Shown: in pieces, positions 38,085-50,030 of the stretch
Layout: every line of letters starts with the position of its first letter
Numbering within the stretch: position 1 is the first letter of the stretch
Origin: Batkoa obscura
Taxonomy: Eukaryota; Entomophthoromycota; Entomophthoromycetes; Entomophthorales; Batkoaceae
DNA: 64,000 bases
Reading direction: 5' to 3'
Assembly: GCA_030770535.1 (NCBI GenBank)
Contig: JASVEC010000003.1
Span: forward strand, 496,001 to 560,000
Translations under genes and position numbers: made by a program
The notes under the pieces: model-generated
Seen by the model: the letters and a program-made list of their open reading frames with translations, nothing else
What the model was told of the DNA's origin: nothing
Databases searched by the model: none

Positions 38085-39452
38085 ATGAGAGAAATCATTT
38101 CAGTCCATTTAGGGCAATCGGGAGTACAGATAGGTAACGCATGCTGGGAATTATACTGTCTAGAACATGGAATAGATAAGGAAGGTAATAAAATCATTAC
38201 TAATGGGAACAGTGATTCGAACGGAGCCAAAGAAGCACATAGTAATGCCTTTGAAACTTTCTTTTATGAAACATCCAAAGGAAAATACGTTCCTAGAGCT
38301 ATCTTTGCCGATTTAGAACCTTCAGTAATTGATGAGATACGTCAAGGTGAATATAGAACTTTATTTCATCCCGATCAATTGATCACAGGTAAAGAAGACG
38401 CCGCTAACAATTATGCTCGTGGTCATTATACCGTCGGTAAAGAGTTCTTAGAGCCTGTATTGGACAGATTGAATAAACTATGTGAGCGTTCTGAGTCTTT
38501 ACAAGGGTTTTTATTTTTTAATTCATTTGGTGGTGGTACTGGTTCTGGATTTGGATCTTTATTATTAGATTACGTTGCTACCAATTATACTAAAAAATCA
38601 GTATTGAATTTTTCAATTTATCCATCACCCGAGTTATCTTCTGCTGTTGTTGAACCTTATAATTCAGTACTCCATACTCATTCTAGTATTGATCATACCG
38701 ATTGTACTTTTATGATTGATAACCAAGCCGTATTCGAAATATGTAAAAGTAAACTCGGTATTGAACGTCCAGATTATAAAGATTTAAATCAAATCATTGC
38801 TCAAGCAGTATCCTCCGTAACTACTTCTTTAAGATTCAGTGGTCAATTGAATGTAGATTTAGCTGAATTTCAAACCAATTTAGTACCTTTCCCAAGAATT
38901 CATTTCCCATTGACTTCAATGGCACCAATTATATCTAATGCTAAATCAAGTCATGAAACTTTTTCAGTAGCTGATTTAACTACCACTTGTTTTGAACCAG
39001 ATAATGTATTTGTAAAATGTGATCCAAGAAAAGGTAAATATATGTCATGTGCATTATTATATCGTGGTGACGTAACACCGAATGATGTTACTAAAGTCAC
39101 TTCAATTTTAAAAACAAAGAGTACTATACAATTTGTTGATTGGACTCCTTGTGGATTTAAGATTGGTATTTCCAATCAAATACCTACCATTGTTCCAGGT
39201 TCTAGTTTGGCTAAAACTAATAGATCTGTTTGTTTGTTATCAAATAATACAGCAGTGGCTGAAGCTTGGAGAAGATTGGATCAAAACTTTGATCTTATGT
39301 ATGCTAAGAGAGCCTTCGTTCATTGGTACGTTGGTGAAGGTATGGAAGAAGGAGAATTTTCTGAAGCTAGAGAAGATCTTGCTATGCTTGAAAGAGATTA
39401 TCAAGAGATTGTAGGCGAAGGTGAAGATCACGTTGATGATGAGGATTATTAA
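38085..39452 (+). CDS. Alpha-tubulin 2 (divergent copy)
   Basis: Intronless, 455 residues. It keeps the tubulin signature [10 protein letters not shown], the catalytic Glu in [14 protein letters not shown], and the [20 protein letters not shown] block. It differs from copy 1 in many core positions: a longer H1-S2 loop ([21 protein letters not shown]), [25 protein letters not shown], and [11 protein letters not shown]. Codon use is more AT-rich than copy 1. The tail ends DHVDDEDY, with a terminal Tyr. K40 is absent. Length and motifs suggest a functional second isotype, perhaps stage-specific. It lies divergent from DCTN4. Confidence 0.96.
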   Translation: MREIISVHLGQSGVQIGNACWELYCLEHGIDKEGNKIITNGNSDSNGAKEAHSNAFETFFYETSKGKYVPRAIFADLEPSVIDEIRQGEYRTLFHPDQLITGKEDAANNYARGHYTVGKEFLEPVLDRLNKLCERSESLQGFLFFNSFGGGTGSGFGSLLLDYVATNYTKKSVLNFSIYPSPELSSAVVEPYNSVLHTHSSIDHTDCTFMIDNQAVFEICKSKLGIERPDYKDLNQIIAQAVSSVTTSLRFSGQLNVDLAEFQTNLVPFPRIHFPLTSMAPIISNAKSSHETFSVADLTTTCFEPDNVFVKCDPRKGKYMSCALLYRGDVTPNDVTKVTSILKTKSTIQFVDWTPCGFKIGISNQIPTIVPGSSLAKTNRSVCLLSNNTAVAEAWRRLDQNFDLMYAKRAFVHWYVGEGMEEGEFSEAREDLAMLERDYQEIVGEGEDHVDDEDY

Positions 39453-39690
39453 AGTTATTTTACTGCTTGAAAAATTATAGTCTCCTTTGTTATTTTTATA
39501 TAAAATTAATTAGCTAAGCTAAAAGTTTTTTTTATAAGTGTTAAAGTATTTTATTAAGTTGAATAGATTGAGTTTATATCTTTCTTGATGCTTGCTATTT
39601 TCACAATTGATAAATAAAATCTAAAATTTTAATACTCCTTTTTATCAAAATAAACAGCTAATTTTGGAAAATACATAAGACTACAAAGTT

Positions 39691-39845
39691 ATTTTCAAAT
39701 ATTAGGACAGTTTTAAAATTGTGATTAAAAAAGAAAAAGAGAAATAGTTTGAAACAAATAAAATAAGATGAATTATTTGTCTTTAATAGTAAAACATTTT
39801 CGTATCTTTTTATATTAAAAAATTATTAATACTGAAATAATAGTT
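39691..39845 (+). repeat. Dispersed repeat, copy 1
   Basis: Matches 53150-53316 in reverse orientation over about 150 bases, with shared blocks such as CAGTTTTAAAATTGT and TGTCTTTAATAGT. Non-coding; family unknown. Confidence 0.55.
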
Positions 39846-39984
39846 TAAAAAAATATGCCCATTTGTTTTTTTATAATTTTTGCAAGGGCTTGACTAAAAA
39901 ATGGTGGGACCGATTTTTAGTAGCCCTTTTTTGCAATTGGAATTTTGCTTAAATTGACTCAAAGACTGTGCAAAACTAAGCTGA

Positions 39985-39989
39985 CCAAT
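39985..39989 (+). promoter_or_regulatory. CCAAT box upstream of BRR2
   Basis: GACCAATAAG, 57 bases before the BRR2 ATG. Confidence 0.35.
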
Positions 39990-40045
39990 AAGCTTAACTA
40001 ACAAATTCATGCTAAAACCCATTTTAATTTTTTAACAAATTACTC

Positions 40046-43000
40046 ATGGCTGAAGAAATAGCAAAAAACAGTCAATATCAATACACAGGTAACTCCAACC
40101 TGGTAATTGAAAATCGTCGTCGTGGAGGAAAAGATGAACCTAGCGGAGACCCAGAGACCTTATATGGTAAGATAGATCCAAAGGAGTTTGGTTCCAAAGC
40201 ATTACGTGAAAAAGTGAATGCACAAGAAAAGGAAAGGCATCGTTCTTCTGATGCTGTACAAGAAAAGAAAAAACGTCGCCGTGAAGAAGCAGCTTTAAAG
40301 AAAGCTTATGGTTATAATTCCGTTTTGGCTGCTACTGATGACTTGGAAGACATTATCTATCGTCCAAAAACAAAGGAAACACAATCCATTTATGAGATGA
40401 TGTTGTCTTTGGTTCAAAGACAACTCGGTGATTTATCCCCTGAGGAACTAAGAAGTGCTACCGATTTTGTGCTTGAAACGCTAAAGAATGATAACTTAAA
40501 AGATAATGACAAGCAAACTCAAATAAAAGGGTTGATCCCAAACACCAATGACGAGGTGTTTACCCAATTATTAAGCTTAAGTAAAAAATTAAATGATTAT
40601 AAAGCCGAAGGTGGAGAAGAAGAAAAAGATGATAATATTGATGGTGAGATTGGTGTAGCTGTAGTTTTCAATGAAGATGAGGAAGACGATATGGACATTG
40701 ACGAAGAAGAGGACGAAGAAGAAGGAGAATATGATGTCCCAATGGATATAAAGTTGGCCAATGATATAGCTCAAGAAGCTATTGAATCAGTTGAAGTTGA
40801 GGAAAAAATAGAGAGTAAAAAAAGTAAAAAAGAGCATGAATTTGAGTCAATACAACCATATGACATAGATAGACATTGGGTTTTACGTTTGGTGAAGAAA
40901 TATTATTCAGATGAGTATGTGGCTTCCCAAAAAACAGAAGAAATGATGGAAATTTTGAATAAGGAAGCTTCACATCGTGAGTATGAAAATGACTTAATGG
41001 CTGTTACAGAGTTTGATCATTACAACTTAATAAATATGCTTGTAAAAAATAGGGATGTAATCGTTTGGACTTTAAGGCTTAAAGAAGCTGGCGAGGACAC
41101 TCAAGAACGTAAAGAATTGGAAGCAGAGATGATCGAAAAAGGATTAGGCCACATCTTAAAATCACTTGAGTCTGACCGTTCCAATAAGAAGGGTTTAGGT
41201 GATTTAGAAAATCGAGGGGCCGATGGTAATGCAAATCGAGAAAATGTGGAGTCTCAAAATGACAACTTGGCACCAAAACAAAAAATAGATTTAGATATGC
41301 TTGCTTTTAACCAAGGAGGTCATTTGATGTCCAATAAAAAATGCTTGCTTCCAGCTGGTTCAACAAAAACAACTCATAAGGGGTATGAAGAGTATAGTGT
41401 CCCAGCGCCAGAAAGTAGACCATTAGGAAGTAACGAACGCCTTGTTCCTATATCTGATCTCCCCAAATGGTCACAAACTAGTTTTGGTACCACCAATTCC
41501 CTTAATCGTGTTCAAAGTCGTGTATTCCCTTGTGCTTTTGAAAAGCTCGAAAACATGCTTTTATGTGCCCCTACTGGTGCAGGTAAGACTAATTGTGCCA
41601 TGTTAACTATTTTAAGAGAGATTCAAGAGAACTATAACTTTGAAACCAATTCCGTTAATTTAGATAATTTTAAAATTGTTTATATTGCCCCCATGAAAGC
41701 TTTAGTACAAGAAATGGTGACTGGATTTTCAAAAAGACTAGAATATTTAAATATTAAAGTTGCTGAACTTACTGGTGATACTCAATTAACTAAGACACAA
41801 ATTGCCGAGACACAAATTATTGTTACTACACCAGAAAAATGGGATGTTATTACACGTAAAGCAACAGATCGCTCGTATACCAATTTAGTACGTCTTATTA
41901 TTATTGATGAAATTCATCTTTTACATGATGATCGTGGTCCAGTATTAGAATCTTTAGTAGCCCGTACTTTAAGATATAGTGAAGAAAATCAAGAACGAGT
42001 ACGTTTAGTAGGACTTTCAGCTACTTTACCAAATTATGAAGATGTTGCTACCTTTTTAAGGGTTAAAAAAGAGAATTTATTCTTTTTTGATTCTTCTTAT
42101 CGTCCATGTCCATTAAAACAACAATTTATTGGTATCACTGAAAAGAAAGCAATTAAACGATTTCAAACAATGAATGAAGTAGCTTATAAAAAGATATTAG
42201 AACAAGCAGGTCAAAATCAAAGTTTAATTTTTGTACATTCTCGTAAAGAAACTGCCAGAACTGCGCAATCGCTTCGTGACATGGCTTTAGATGCTGGTAC
42301 TTTAGCTGAATTTATACCCAATGAATCAAGCAAAGAAATCCTCAATAGAAAAGCAGAGGAGATCAATGATCCAATGTTAAAAGATTTACTTCCTTGTGGT
42401 TTTGCTATCCATCATGCTGGTATGACAAAAGCAGATCGTACCTTAGTTGAAGATTTATTTAGAGATGGTCATATTCAAGTATTATGTTCTACTGCTACTT
42501 TAGCTTGGGGTGTGAATTTACCAGCACATACAGTTATTATTAAAGGTACTCAAATCTATAACCCAGAGAAAGGTAGATGGGCTGAATTAAGTCCACAAGA
42601 TGTACTCCAAATGCTTGGTCGTGCTGGTCGTCCTCAATACGATACCTTTGGTGAAGGTATTATTATTACTACGCATAATGAAATTCAATATTATCTTTCT
42701 TTATTAAATGCTCAATTACCAATTGAATCTCAATTTATCTCTAAGTTGGCTGATAATCTTAATGCTGAGATTGTATTGGGCACTGTACGTACTCGTGAAG
42801 AAGCTGTACATTGGTTAGGATATACTTATCTTTATGTAAGAATGCTTAGAAATGGACCACTTTATGGGATAGCTAATCATGAACAAGAAGAAGATCCATA
42901 TCTTAGACAAAAGAGAGTTGATTTAATTCATTCAGCTGCTAATATTTTGGATAGTTGTCAATTAATTAAATATGATCGCCGCAGTGGTAAATTACAAGGT

Positions 43001-46000
43001 ACTGAATTGGGACGTATTGCATCTCATTATTATATCACTCATAAATCTATGGCTACTTATAATCAACATCTTAAACCATATATGAATTATATTGAATTGT
43101 TTAGAGCATTTGCACTTTCAGAAGAATTTAAATTAATTCCAGTACGTGAAGAAGAAAAATTAGAAGTAGCACGACTTTTAGAAAGAGTACCAATTCCAAT
43201 TAAAGAAAATGCTGATGAACCAGCAGCTAAAGTTAGTGTTTTATTACAAGCTTATATTTCTCAATTGAATTTAGAAGGATTTGCTTTAATGTCGGATATG
43301 GTTTATATTACACAATCAGCTAGTCGTATCCTTCGAGCTATATTTGAAATGTGTTTACGCCGAGGATGGGCTCAATTATCTAGATTAGCACTTGATTTAT
43401 GTAAAATTGTTGATCATCGTTGTTGGTTATCTATGAGTCCATTAAGACAATTTTATACATTAACACCAGATTTAATTCGTAAAATTGAAAGAAAAGATTT
43501 CCCATGGGAAAGATATTTTGATTTAGATGCAGCTCAACTTGGACAATTAGTTGGTGTACCAAGAGCTGGTAAATATATTCATAATTATGTACATATGTTT
43601 CCTAAACTTAAATTGGAATGTCATGTTCAACCAATTACTCGTTCCTTATTAATGTTTGATTTAACAATTATACCTGATTTTATTTGGGATAATAATCACC
43701 ATGGTTCAGCTCAACAATTTTGGGTAATTGTTGAAGATTGTGACGGTACAACTATATTATATAATGAAAGTTTTGTATTAAAAGAACAATATTCACAAGA
43801 TCCTCATTATTTATCATTTACTGTACCACTTTATGATCCATTACCACCTAATTATTTTGTATCTGTAATATCTGATAGATGGTTACATTCAGAAGCAAGA
43901 CAAGCTGTTTCTTTTAGACATTTAATATTACCAGATAAATATCCACCACATACTGAATTATATGATTATGAACCACTTCCAGTTGGTAGTCTTAAAGAAT
44001 CTCATCAACATTTATATAATGAGTGGATTAAATATTTTAATCCAATTCAAACTCAAACCAATCATGTTTTGTATACAACAGATGATAATGCATTTGTAGG
44101 AGCACCTTCTGGTAGTGGAAAAACAATTTGTGGTGAATTTGCTATGCTTCGACTTTGGTCAAAAGCTGTTACTAAAGAACAACCTATTAATCGAGTTGTT
44201 TATATTGCTTCAAATCAAGATGTTATTGATGAAAAATATAATTATTGGAAAAATCGATTTAATCATTTAAATAAAACAGTTATTTCATTAACTGGTGAAG
44301 CAAGTGCTGATCTTAAATTAATTGAAGGAGCTGATTTAATATTAGCTACACCAACTCAATGGGATCTTATCTCTCGTCGTTGGAAACAACGTAAAAATGT
44401 ACAAACAATTGGATTATTTTTAATGGATGATCTTCATATGGTTGGTAGTTCTAATGGACCAACTTATGAAGTTATTGTATCTAGAATGAGATATATTGCA
44501 TCACAAACTAAATATAAAACAAGATTTGTTGGATTATCAGCTCCATTAGCTAATGCATTTGATATAGCTGTTTGGATTGGTGCACCTACTAGTGCTGTAT
44601 TTAGTTTCCATCCATCTGATCGACCAGTTCAAATTGATATTCATATACAAAGTTATTCTATTTCTCATTATCCATCTAGAATGTTAGCTATGGCAAGACC
44701 TACTTATTTAGCAGCTAAAAAATATGCAGAAAAAGATACAACTATTGTATTTGTTTCTTCTCGTCGTCAATGTCGACTTACTGCTGGTGAATTAGCTGCA
44801 TTACAAGGAGCATCTGAAGATAATTATGGATTTTTAGGTTGTAGTAAAGAAGAAATTCAATCAGCTATTGAAAAAATTGAAGATCAATCATTGGCTCAAT
44901 TATTAAATTCAGGAATTGGTTATTATCATGAAGCTTTATCTAAAAATGATTTAATTATAGTTAAAAAATTATTTGAAGTTAAAGCAATTCGAGTATTAGT
45001 AGCATCCAAAGATTCTTGTTGGAGTATGGGAAATATGTTAAGTCAATTAGTTGTTATTATGGGAGCTCAATATTATGAAGGTAAAGAACATCGATATATA
45101 GATTATCCATTAACGGATATGTTAAAAATGATTGGTAGAGCAGCAAAACCATTTAGTGGTATATCTGGAAGAGTAGTATTAATGTGTCAACCAAATAAAA
45201 AAGAATATTTTAAAAAATTTATTAATGAAGGATTACCAATTGAATCCCATTTAGATCATATGTTACATGATCATTTTAATTCTGAAATTGTAACTAAATC
45301 TATTGAAAACAAACAAGATGCAGTTGACTTTTTAACTTGGACTTTCTTATATAGAAGGTTAATTAAAAATCCAAATTATTATGGTTTAGAAGGGATCTCT
45401 CAACAACATTTATCTGATCATCTTACGGAACTAGTTGAAAAAACAATGGATGAATTAGCTTTAGCTCAATGTATTACTATAGAAGATGAAGTTATTGTAT
45501 CTCCATTAAATTTAGGTATGATTGCTGGATATTATAATATACGTTATGATACATTAGATCTTATATCAAGATCTTTAACAGCAGATACTAAACTTAAAGG
45601 TTTACTTGAAATTATCTCAGCAGCTAGTGAATTTTCTGATATACCAATGCGTCATCAAGAGAATATTGTATTATCTAAATTATATACTCAATTACCAGTC
45701 AAATTAATTAATCCTGATATGCGTAAAATTAGTACTAAAGTTCATTTATTATTACAAGCTCATTTTTGTCGAACTCAATTACCACCAGATATGAGTAGTG
45801 ATCAAGTTAGTATACTTCGTAAAATTATACCTTTATTACAAGCTACAGTAGATGTCACTTCTTCTTCAGGTTGGTTAAATCCAGCTTTAGCTGCTATGGA
45901 ATTGGCACAAATGTCAGTACAAGCTCAATGGGATAGAGATTCTGCTTTAAAACAAATACCTTATTTTAATAATGAACGTATTGAATTAGCTAAAAAATTA

Positions 46001-46525
46001 CAAGTAGAAACTGTATTTGATTTAATGGAAATGGATAATGAGAGAGAAGAAATATTAAAGGGATTAACAATATCACAAGTTAATAAAGTAGCTTTATTTT
46101 GTAATAAATATCCATCAATTAAAGTAGAATATCAATTCATTACATCACCCAATGAAATGATCAGTAATGAATATAGTAAACTACAAGTATTATTAGAAAG
46201 AGAAGAAGAAGTGAATGATACTTTAGTTATGGCGAACTATTTTCCAATGAAAAAAGATGAAGCTTATTGGCTTGTTTTAGGAGATCCTAAATATAAACAA
46301 TTATTAGGGATTAAAAGATTTACTATGGGAAATCAATTAAAACTTATTCTTAATGTACTTATTCCTCCTCCTATTGGTAAACGTGAGTTAGAATTATATC
46401 TTATTCCAGATTGTTACATTGGTTCTGATCAATTCTTTGAGTTAAAAGTCAATTTGTTACAAGGTAATGATGATGAGGAAGAGGAGGAAGAGGAAAATGA
46501 GGAAGAAGATAGTGATATGGAATAA
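40046..46525 (+). CDS. BRR2: U5 snRNP RNA helicase Brr2 (SNRNP200)
   Basis: Intronless, 2159 residues, close to the 2136 of human SNRNP200. The N-terminal region begins with QYQYTGNSNLVIENRRR, as in Brr2. The first Ski2-like cassette has Walker A APTGAGKT (about residue 508), DEIH (about 620), SATLPNYEDVA and QMLGRAGRPQYD. A Sec63 unit follows with RRGWAQLSRLALDLCK. The second cassette has Walker A GAPSGSGKT (about 1352) and DDLH instead of a DExH box (about 1460), in line with the inactive regulatory C-terminal cassette. A second Sec63 unit follows, ending in an acidic tail. Role: unwinds U4/U6 during spliceosome activation. The early part looks less AT-rich in codon choice than the rest. 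Confidence 0.97.
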   Translation: MAEEIAKNSQYQYTGNSNLVIENRRRGGKDEPSGDPETLYGKIDPKEFGSKALREKVNAQEKERHRSSDAVQEKKKRRREEAALKKAYGYNSVLAATDDLEDIIYRPKTKETQSIYEMMLSLVQRQLGDLSPEELRSATDFVLETLKNDNLKDNDKQTQIKGLIPNTNDEVFTQLLSLSKKLNDYKAEGGEEEKDDNIDGEIGVAVVFNEDEEDDMDIDEEEDEEEGEYDVPMDIKLANDIAQEAIESVEVEEKIESKKSKKEHEFESIQPYDIDRHWVLRLVKKYYSDEYVASQKTEEMMEILNKEASHREYENDLMAVTEFDHYNLINMLVKNRDVIVWTLRLKEAGEDTQERKELEAEMIEKGLGHILKSLESDRSNKKGLGDLENRGADGNANRENVESQNDNLAPKQKIDLDMLAFNQGGHLMSNKKCLLPAGSTKTTHKGYEEYSVPAPESRPLGSNERLVPISDLPKWSQTSFGTTNSLNRVQSRVFPCAFEKLENMLLCAPTGAGKTNCAMLTILREIQENYNFETNSVNLDNFKIVYIAPMKALVQEMVTGFSKRLEYLNIKVAELTGDTQLTKTQIAETQIIVTTPEKWDVITRKATDRSYTNLVRLIIIDEIHLLHDDRGPVLESLVARTLRYSEENQERVRLVGLSATLPNYEDVATFLRVKKENLFFFDSSYRPCPLKQQFIGITEKKAIKRFQTMNEVAYKKILEQAGQNQSLIFVHSRKETARTAQSLRDMALDAGTLAEFIPNESSKEILNRKAEEINDPMLKDLLPCGFAIHHAGMTKADRTLVEDLFRDGHIQVLCSTATLAWGVNLPAHTVIIKGTQIYNPEKGRWAELSPQDVLQMLGRAGRPQYDTFGEGIIITTHNEIQYYLSLLNAQLPIESQFISKLADNLNAEIVLGTVRTREEAVHWLGYTYLYVRMLRNGPLYGIANHEQEEDPYLRQKRVDLIHSAANILDSCQLIKYDRRSGKLQGTELGRIASHYYITHKSMATYNQHLKPYMNYIELFRAFALSEEFKLIPVREEEKLEVARLLERVPIPIKENADEPAAKVSVLLQAYISQLNLEGFALMSDMVYITQSASRILRAIFEMCLRRGWAQLSRLALDLCKIVDHRCWLSMSPLRQFYTLTPDLIRKIERKDFPWERYFDLDAAQLGQLVGVPRAGKYIHNYVHMFPKLKLECHVQPITRSLLMFDLTIIPDFIWDNNHHGSAQQFWVIVEDCDGTTILYNESFVLKEQYSQDPHYLSFTVPLYDPLPPNYFVSVISDRWLHSEARQAVSFRHLILPDKYPPHTELYDYEPLPVGSLKESHQHLYNEWIKYFNPIQTQTNHVLYTTDDNAFVGAPSGSGKTICGEFAMLRLWSKAVTKEQPINRVVYIASNQDVIDEKYNYWKNRFNHLNKTVISLTGEASADLKLIEGADLILATPTQWDLISRRWKQRKNVQTIGLFLMDDLHMVGSSNGPTYEVIVSRMRYIASQTKYKTRFVGLSAPLANAFDIAVWIGAPTSAVFSFHPSDRPVQIDIHIQSYSISHYPSRMLAMARPTYLAAKKYAEKDTTIVFVSSRRQCRLTAGELAALQGASEDNYGFLGCSKEEIQSAIEKIEDQSLAQLLNSGIGYYHEALSKNDLIIVKKLFEVKAIRVLVASKDSCWSMGNMLSQLVVIMGAQYYEGKEHRYIDYPLTDMLKMIGRAAKPFSGISGRVVLMCQPNKKEYFKKFINEGLPIESHLDHMLHDHFNSEIVTKSIENKQDAVDFLTWTFLYRRLIKNPNYYGLEGISQQHLSDHLTELVEKTMDELALAQCITIEDEVIVSPLNLGMIAGYYNIRYDTLDLISRSLTADTKLKGLLEIISAASEFSDIPMRHQENIVLSKLYTQLPVKLINPDMRKISTKVHLLLQAHFCRTQLPPDMSSDQVSILRKIIPLLQATVDVTSSSGWLNPALAAMELAQMSVQAQWDRDSALKQIPYFNNERIELAKKLQVETVFDLMEMDNEREEILKGLTISQVNKVALFCNKYPSIKVEYQFITSPNEMISNEYSKLQVLLEREEEVNDTLVMANYFPMKKDEAYWLVLGDPKYKQLLGIKRFTMGNQLKLILNVLIPPPIGKRELELYLIPDCYIGSDQFFELKVNLLQGNDDEEEEEEENEEEDSDME

Positions 46526-46642
46526 ATTTTTTTAATAAAATAAAAGCAGAAATTAAATAAATAAATAAATAAATAATATAAATATAAACAAAAATAATAA
46601 TATAACGTAAATAAATAATAAATAAATAATAACAATATAATT
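46526..46642. other. 117-bp convergent 3' spacer BRR2 / RasGEF
   Basis: The two genes read toward each other with 117 bases of AAAT-rich microsatellite-like sequence between stop codons, so their 3' untranslated regions must share or overlap. Confidence 0.6.
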
Positions 46643-48795
46643 TTATTCACAATTATTAGCTAAAAATACTAAATTTTCTTGATTTAAAGTAGGTAGATTT
46701 AAACATAGTGGAAATAAAGTAGGATGAGGTTGAAATAAATAAGAATTTAAATTTAAATTAATAATTTGATCCAGTTGATTAATTATATTAATTAAAGTAT
46801 GGTATCTTTTAAAATTAATTAAATTAAATGATTTATTATTGGCATCAATATAATGAGAATGTTCCATATTTTCTAAAGATAATATTAAATCTGATAAATA
46901 TAAACCTATAAATGGTATTATTCCATTTGTTTGTTGTATTAAAGATGTATTATTATTATTATTATTATAGTTATTATTATTATAATTACTATTATAATTA
47001 CTATTATAATTATTATAATTATTATTATTATTATTTGATGATGATGATAATGTTGTTGTTGTCGTTGTTATTGTTTGTGGTATAACTTTATTGGCATTTA
47101 ATAAACATAAATGAATCTTTTCTCTTAAAAATTTCCAATTTTTACTAGGATCTGAATACTTTTTAAGTTCATTAAATTTTTGTACTATTTTTTTTGACAT
47201 TTTTTTTAAATCTTTCTTTGAAATAACATTTGATTGTAATGCTAATATAACAGCTAGAAATAAATTAAATTGATTCTTATTAAAAGCTAATTCTGATAAT
47301 AATATACATTTTTCAATAATTTTGATTCTTTTTTCCATTTCTTTTTGACATACTATTATAGTTTGAACCCATTCATTAATTTTGTTAAATCTTTTAATTA
47401 TATTATTTAATAATTTACTTTCATCTTCATTCTTACTAGAATTCCCATTATTATTATAACAAATTAACTCATTTGGGTCCATTAAATTTAATTCTCTTTT
47501 GTCCATTAATGTAAATTGTTGAATGATTTCTTCAATTGTATAATGTAAAAGAAAAGGATTAATATAATTTTGACTTAATTGATGATGATTTAATATTTTA
47601 TTTTTAATATTTAAATTAGGTAATGATAAATTATATTGTAAACTTAATACATGTTTTTGATTATTAGTTTTAAATGACATGGGTTTGTTTTTTAATGTTA
47701 AAAATTTAGCTGGTATTAAACTAGTTGGTATTAATTTATTTCTTATTTTATTAAAATTCATTCCATTATTATTTATTATTAAATTATTATATTGATTTAT
47801 TGTTAAATTATTATATAAATTATATTTACTATGATCAATTGTATGTTTACTATCTCGTATACTATTACTTCGTAAATTCATATGAGAATTATTGTAATTA
47901 TAATTATTACTGTTATTGATTTTATTGATTTTATTATTATTTAATATACCACTATTATTATTATTATTATTATTGTTATTATTTATTTTATTGTTATTAT
48001 TATTATTATTTATTATATTATTATTATTATTATTATTATTATGAATAATATTGCTATTAAAATATTTAACAAATTGATGATTTAATAAATCCATTAAATG
48101 ATTTAATATTAAATTATTAAGAAATTCCAAACAGGAATATTTTAATAATGAATAAAATTGAAATAAAAATGGTAAATCTAATAAAAAATCCCTTTTGAAA
48201 TTAGTCTTAATCCAATATTTTAAAATAACGTATATCCTTATCTTTATGACCTTCTCTAAAGGTATTTTATTTTCACCTTTTAAACTTAAATATAATTTAT
48301 TTAATAAAATTAATAATAATTGTTGTTTAGTTATAAAATTATTATAAATTAAAAAAAAATTCCTTAATAATTTGTTTTGAAATTGAGTACATAATAATTG
48401 TATTAAATTCCATTGACTTATATAATAGATTTTACTATTATCTTTGGGATCATAAATTATTGGACTATCATCCATACCTTCAATTAATGGTATACTATTA
48501 ATATATTTAATATCTTTTTCTAAATTTAAATCCATATTGTCTAACTTATAACTAAACAATTTAAATATTATATTAGTATACTAGTATAATAAATAATAAA
48601 TAATATTTATTATTATTATTATTTAATATTAATTTACCTTTTAAAAAAACTTTCTAAGGGTAAAGAATTAAATTGAATACCACCTACTTGTAAATTTGAT
48701 GTTAAATTATCTAAAGATTGAACTTTACGTAATTTATTTTGATTTTGTTGTTTTAAGTCAAATTGACTTTCACTTCTACTTATTGTATCCTTCAT
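46643..48795 (-). CDS. Ras-family guanine nucleotide exchange factor (RasGEF_N + CDC25 domain)
   Basis: Two exons, 48638-48795 and 46643-48551, give 688 residues; the intron joins in phase to form the Ser before YKLDNMDL. The N-terminal RasGEF_N region reads FFLIYNNFITKQQLLLILLNKLY and IRIYVILKYWIKTNFKRDF. Then comes a long stretch rich in Asn homopolymers. The catalytic CDC25 domain follows: LHYTIEEIIQQFTLMDKREL, NEWVQTIIV, EKRIKIIEKCILLSELAFNKNQFNLFLAVILAL, WKFLREKIHLCL, and IPFIGLYLSDLI with LINFKRYHTLINII. A further Asn/Ser insertion sits between the last two motifs. It should activate a Ras or Rap-like GTPase at the membrane; the exact target is not known. Confidence 0.88.
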
Positions 48796-50030
48796 TATTA
48801 TTATTATTCTATCTTTTATTTTTATTTTTAAAAAATTGTTTTTTGATTTGAATATTCAACGTTTATATATTCTTTTTCTTTTCTCTCTATTTAATTTCTC
48901 TTTTTTTTTACCCCTGAATTATTTAATTGAATTGTTTGACTTGCCTTTTTTTATTACCCATCCCTTAATTTAGTTGAATAATTTAGTGTCATTGAAATAA
49001 ACAAAGTGGCATTCTACTTTTTAATTTGTCACTATATTTATTTAAAAATTCAATAATAAACAATATTATTATTATGACAAATATCTTTAAAAAACAACCA
49101 ATTAAAACTATTTTAACTGTGTTTAAATTCTTATCATTCTAAAAGTTGTTAAATTTCAAATATTAAGCATAATAAAGGGCAATCTAAAAAAAAGTAGAAT
49201 TTTTGAAAACTTATGCCAATTACCTTATTTCTTAAAGATTAGCTTAGTTTTAGTTTGTGATTGAATTTAAAAATATTAATATTTTATTAGTATCAAATAA
49301 TAAATACACAAAATTTTAAACATGTTATCTACATTTTAACGTTTAATTTTTTTATAAATAAACTTTTAAAAAAGCATTAAGCTTTCACATAATTTGTCTA
49401 CAACTTAGCATCTAAAATTCAAGTAAATAATCCACGAAATGTAAAATCTAGAGTTTGTATTCCAATGATTCAATAGGGGTCTTGTTTTTATTTAGAAATA
49501 TTATCAAGCTATTCAATTTCTTAAATAAATAAAAATAAGTATTAGAGTTCAATACTAGTTATAACATTATAGCAATCATTAAAAATATTCTAAATACTAG
49601 AATTAAACGCTTGCACCAAAAGTTGAATTTAAAGGAGATATGCTTTGAAAATGTTATAATGCTTTAAAATACTAATCGTTTTACTTACAATAAGCTTTCT
49701 TTTAGTAATTGTCTAAGATTTCAAAAATCCATGATGATAGAAAATAAAAGAATAGAAAATGAAAAAATAAAAAAATAAAAAAATTTATTTAGTAAAGAAT
49801 AGAAGTAATAGTATACTATTTTTATGTATAATAATTTAAAATAAAAAATAATCGATATTTATATTAATCCATAAACTAAAAAAATATAGTATTAGTAGAA
49901 TTACATAACGTAGTATCGTAATATTTTCATGTTTATCTTTTTGTTAATTATCATTAATAATTATCAATAGATAATATTGCTCATTTACAATAATAGATCA
50001 CTATAAATAAGAATGTGCTTTATCTAAATT

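Larger units (their letters stand above)
39453..40045. other. Spacer between alpha-tubulin 2 and BRR2
   Basis: Holds one copy of a dispersed repeat (39691-39845, see below) and, close to BRR2, a CCAAT and a less AT-rich promoter stretch. No gene seen. Confidence 0.5.
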
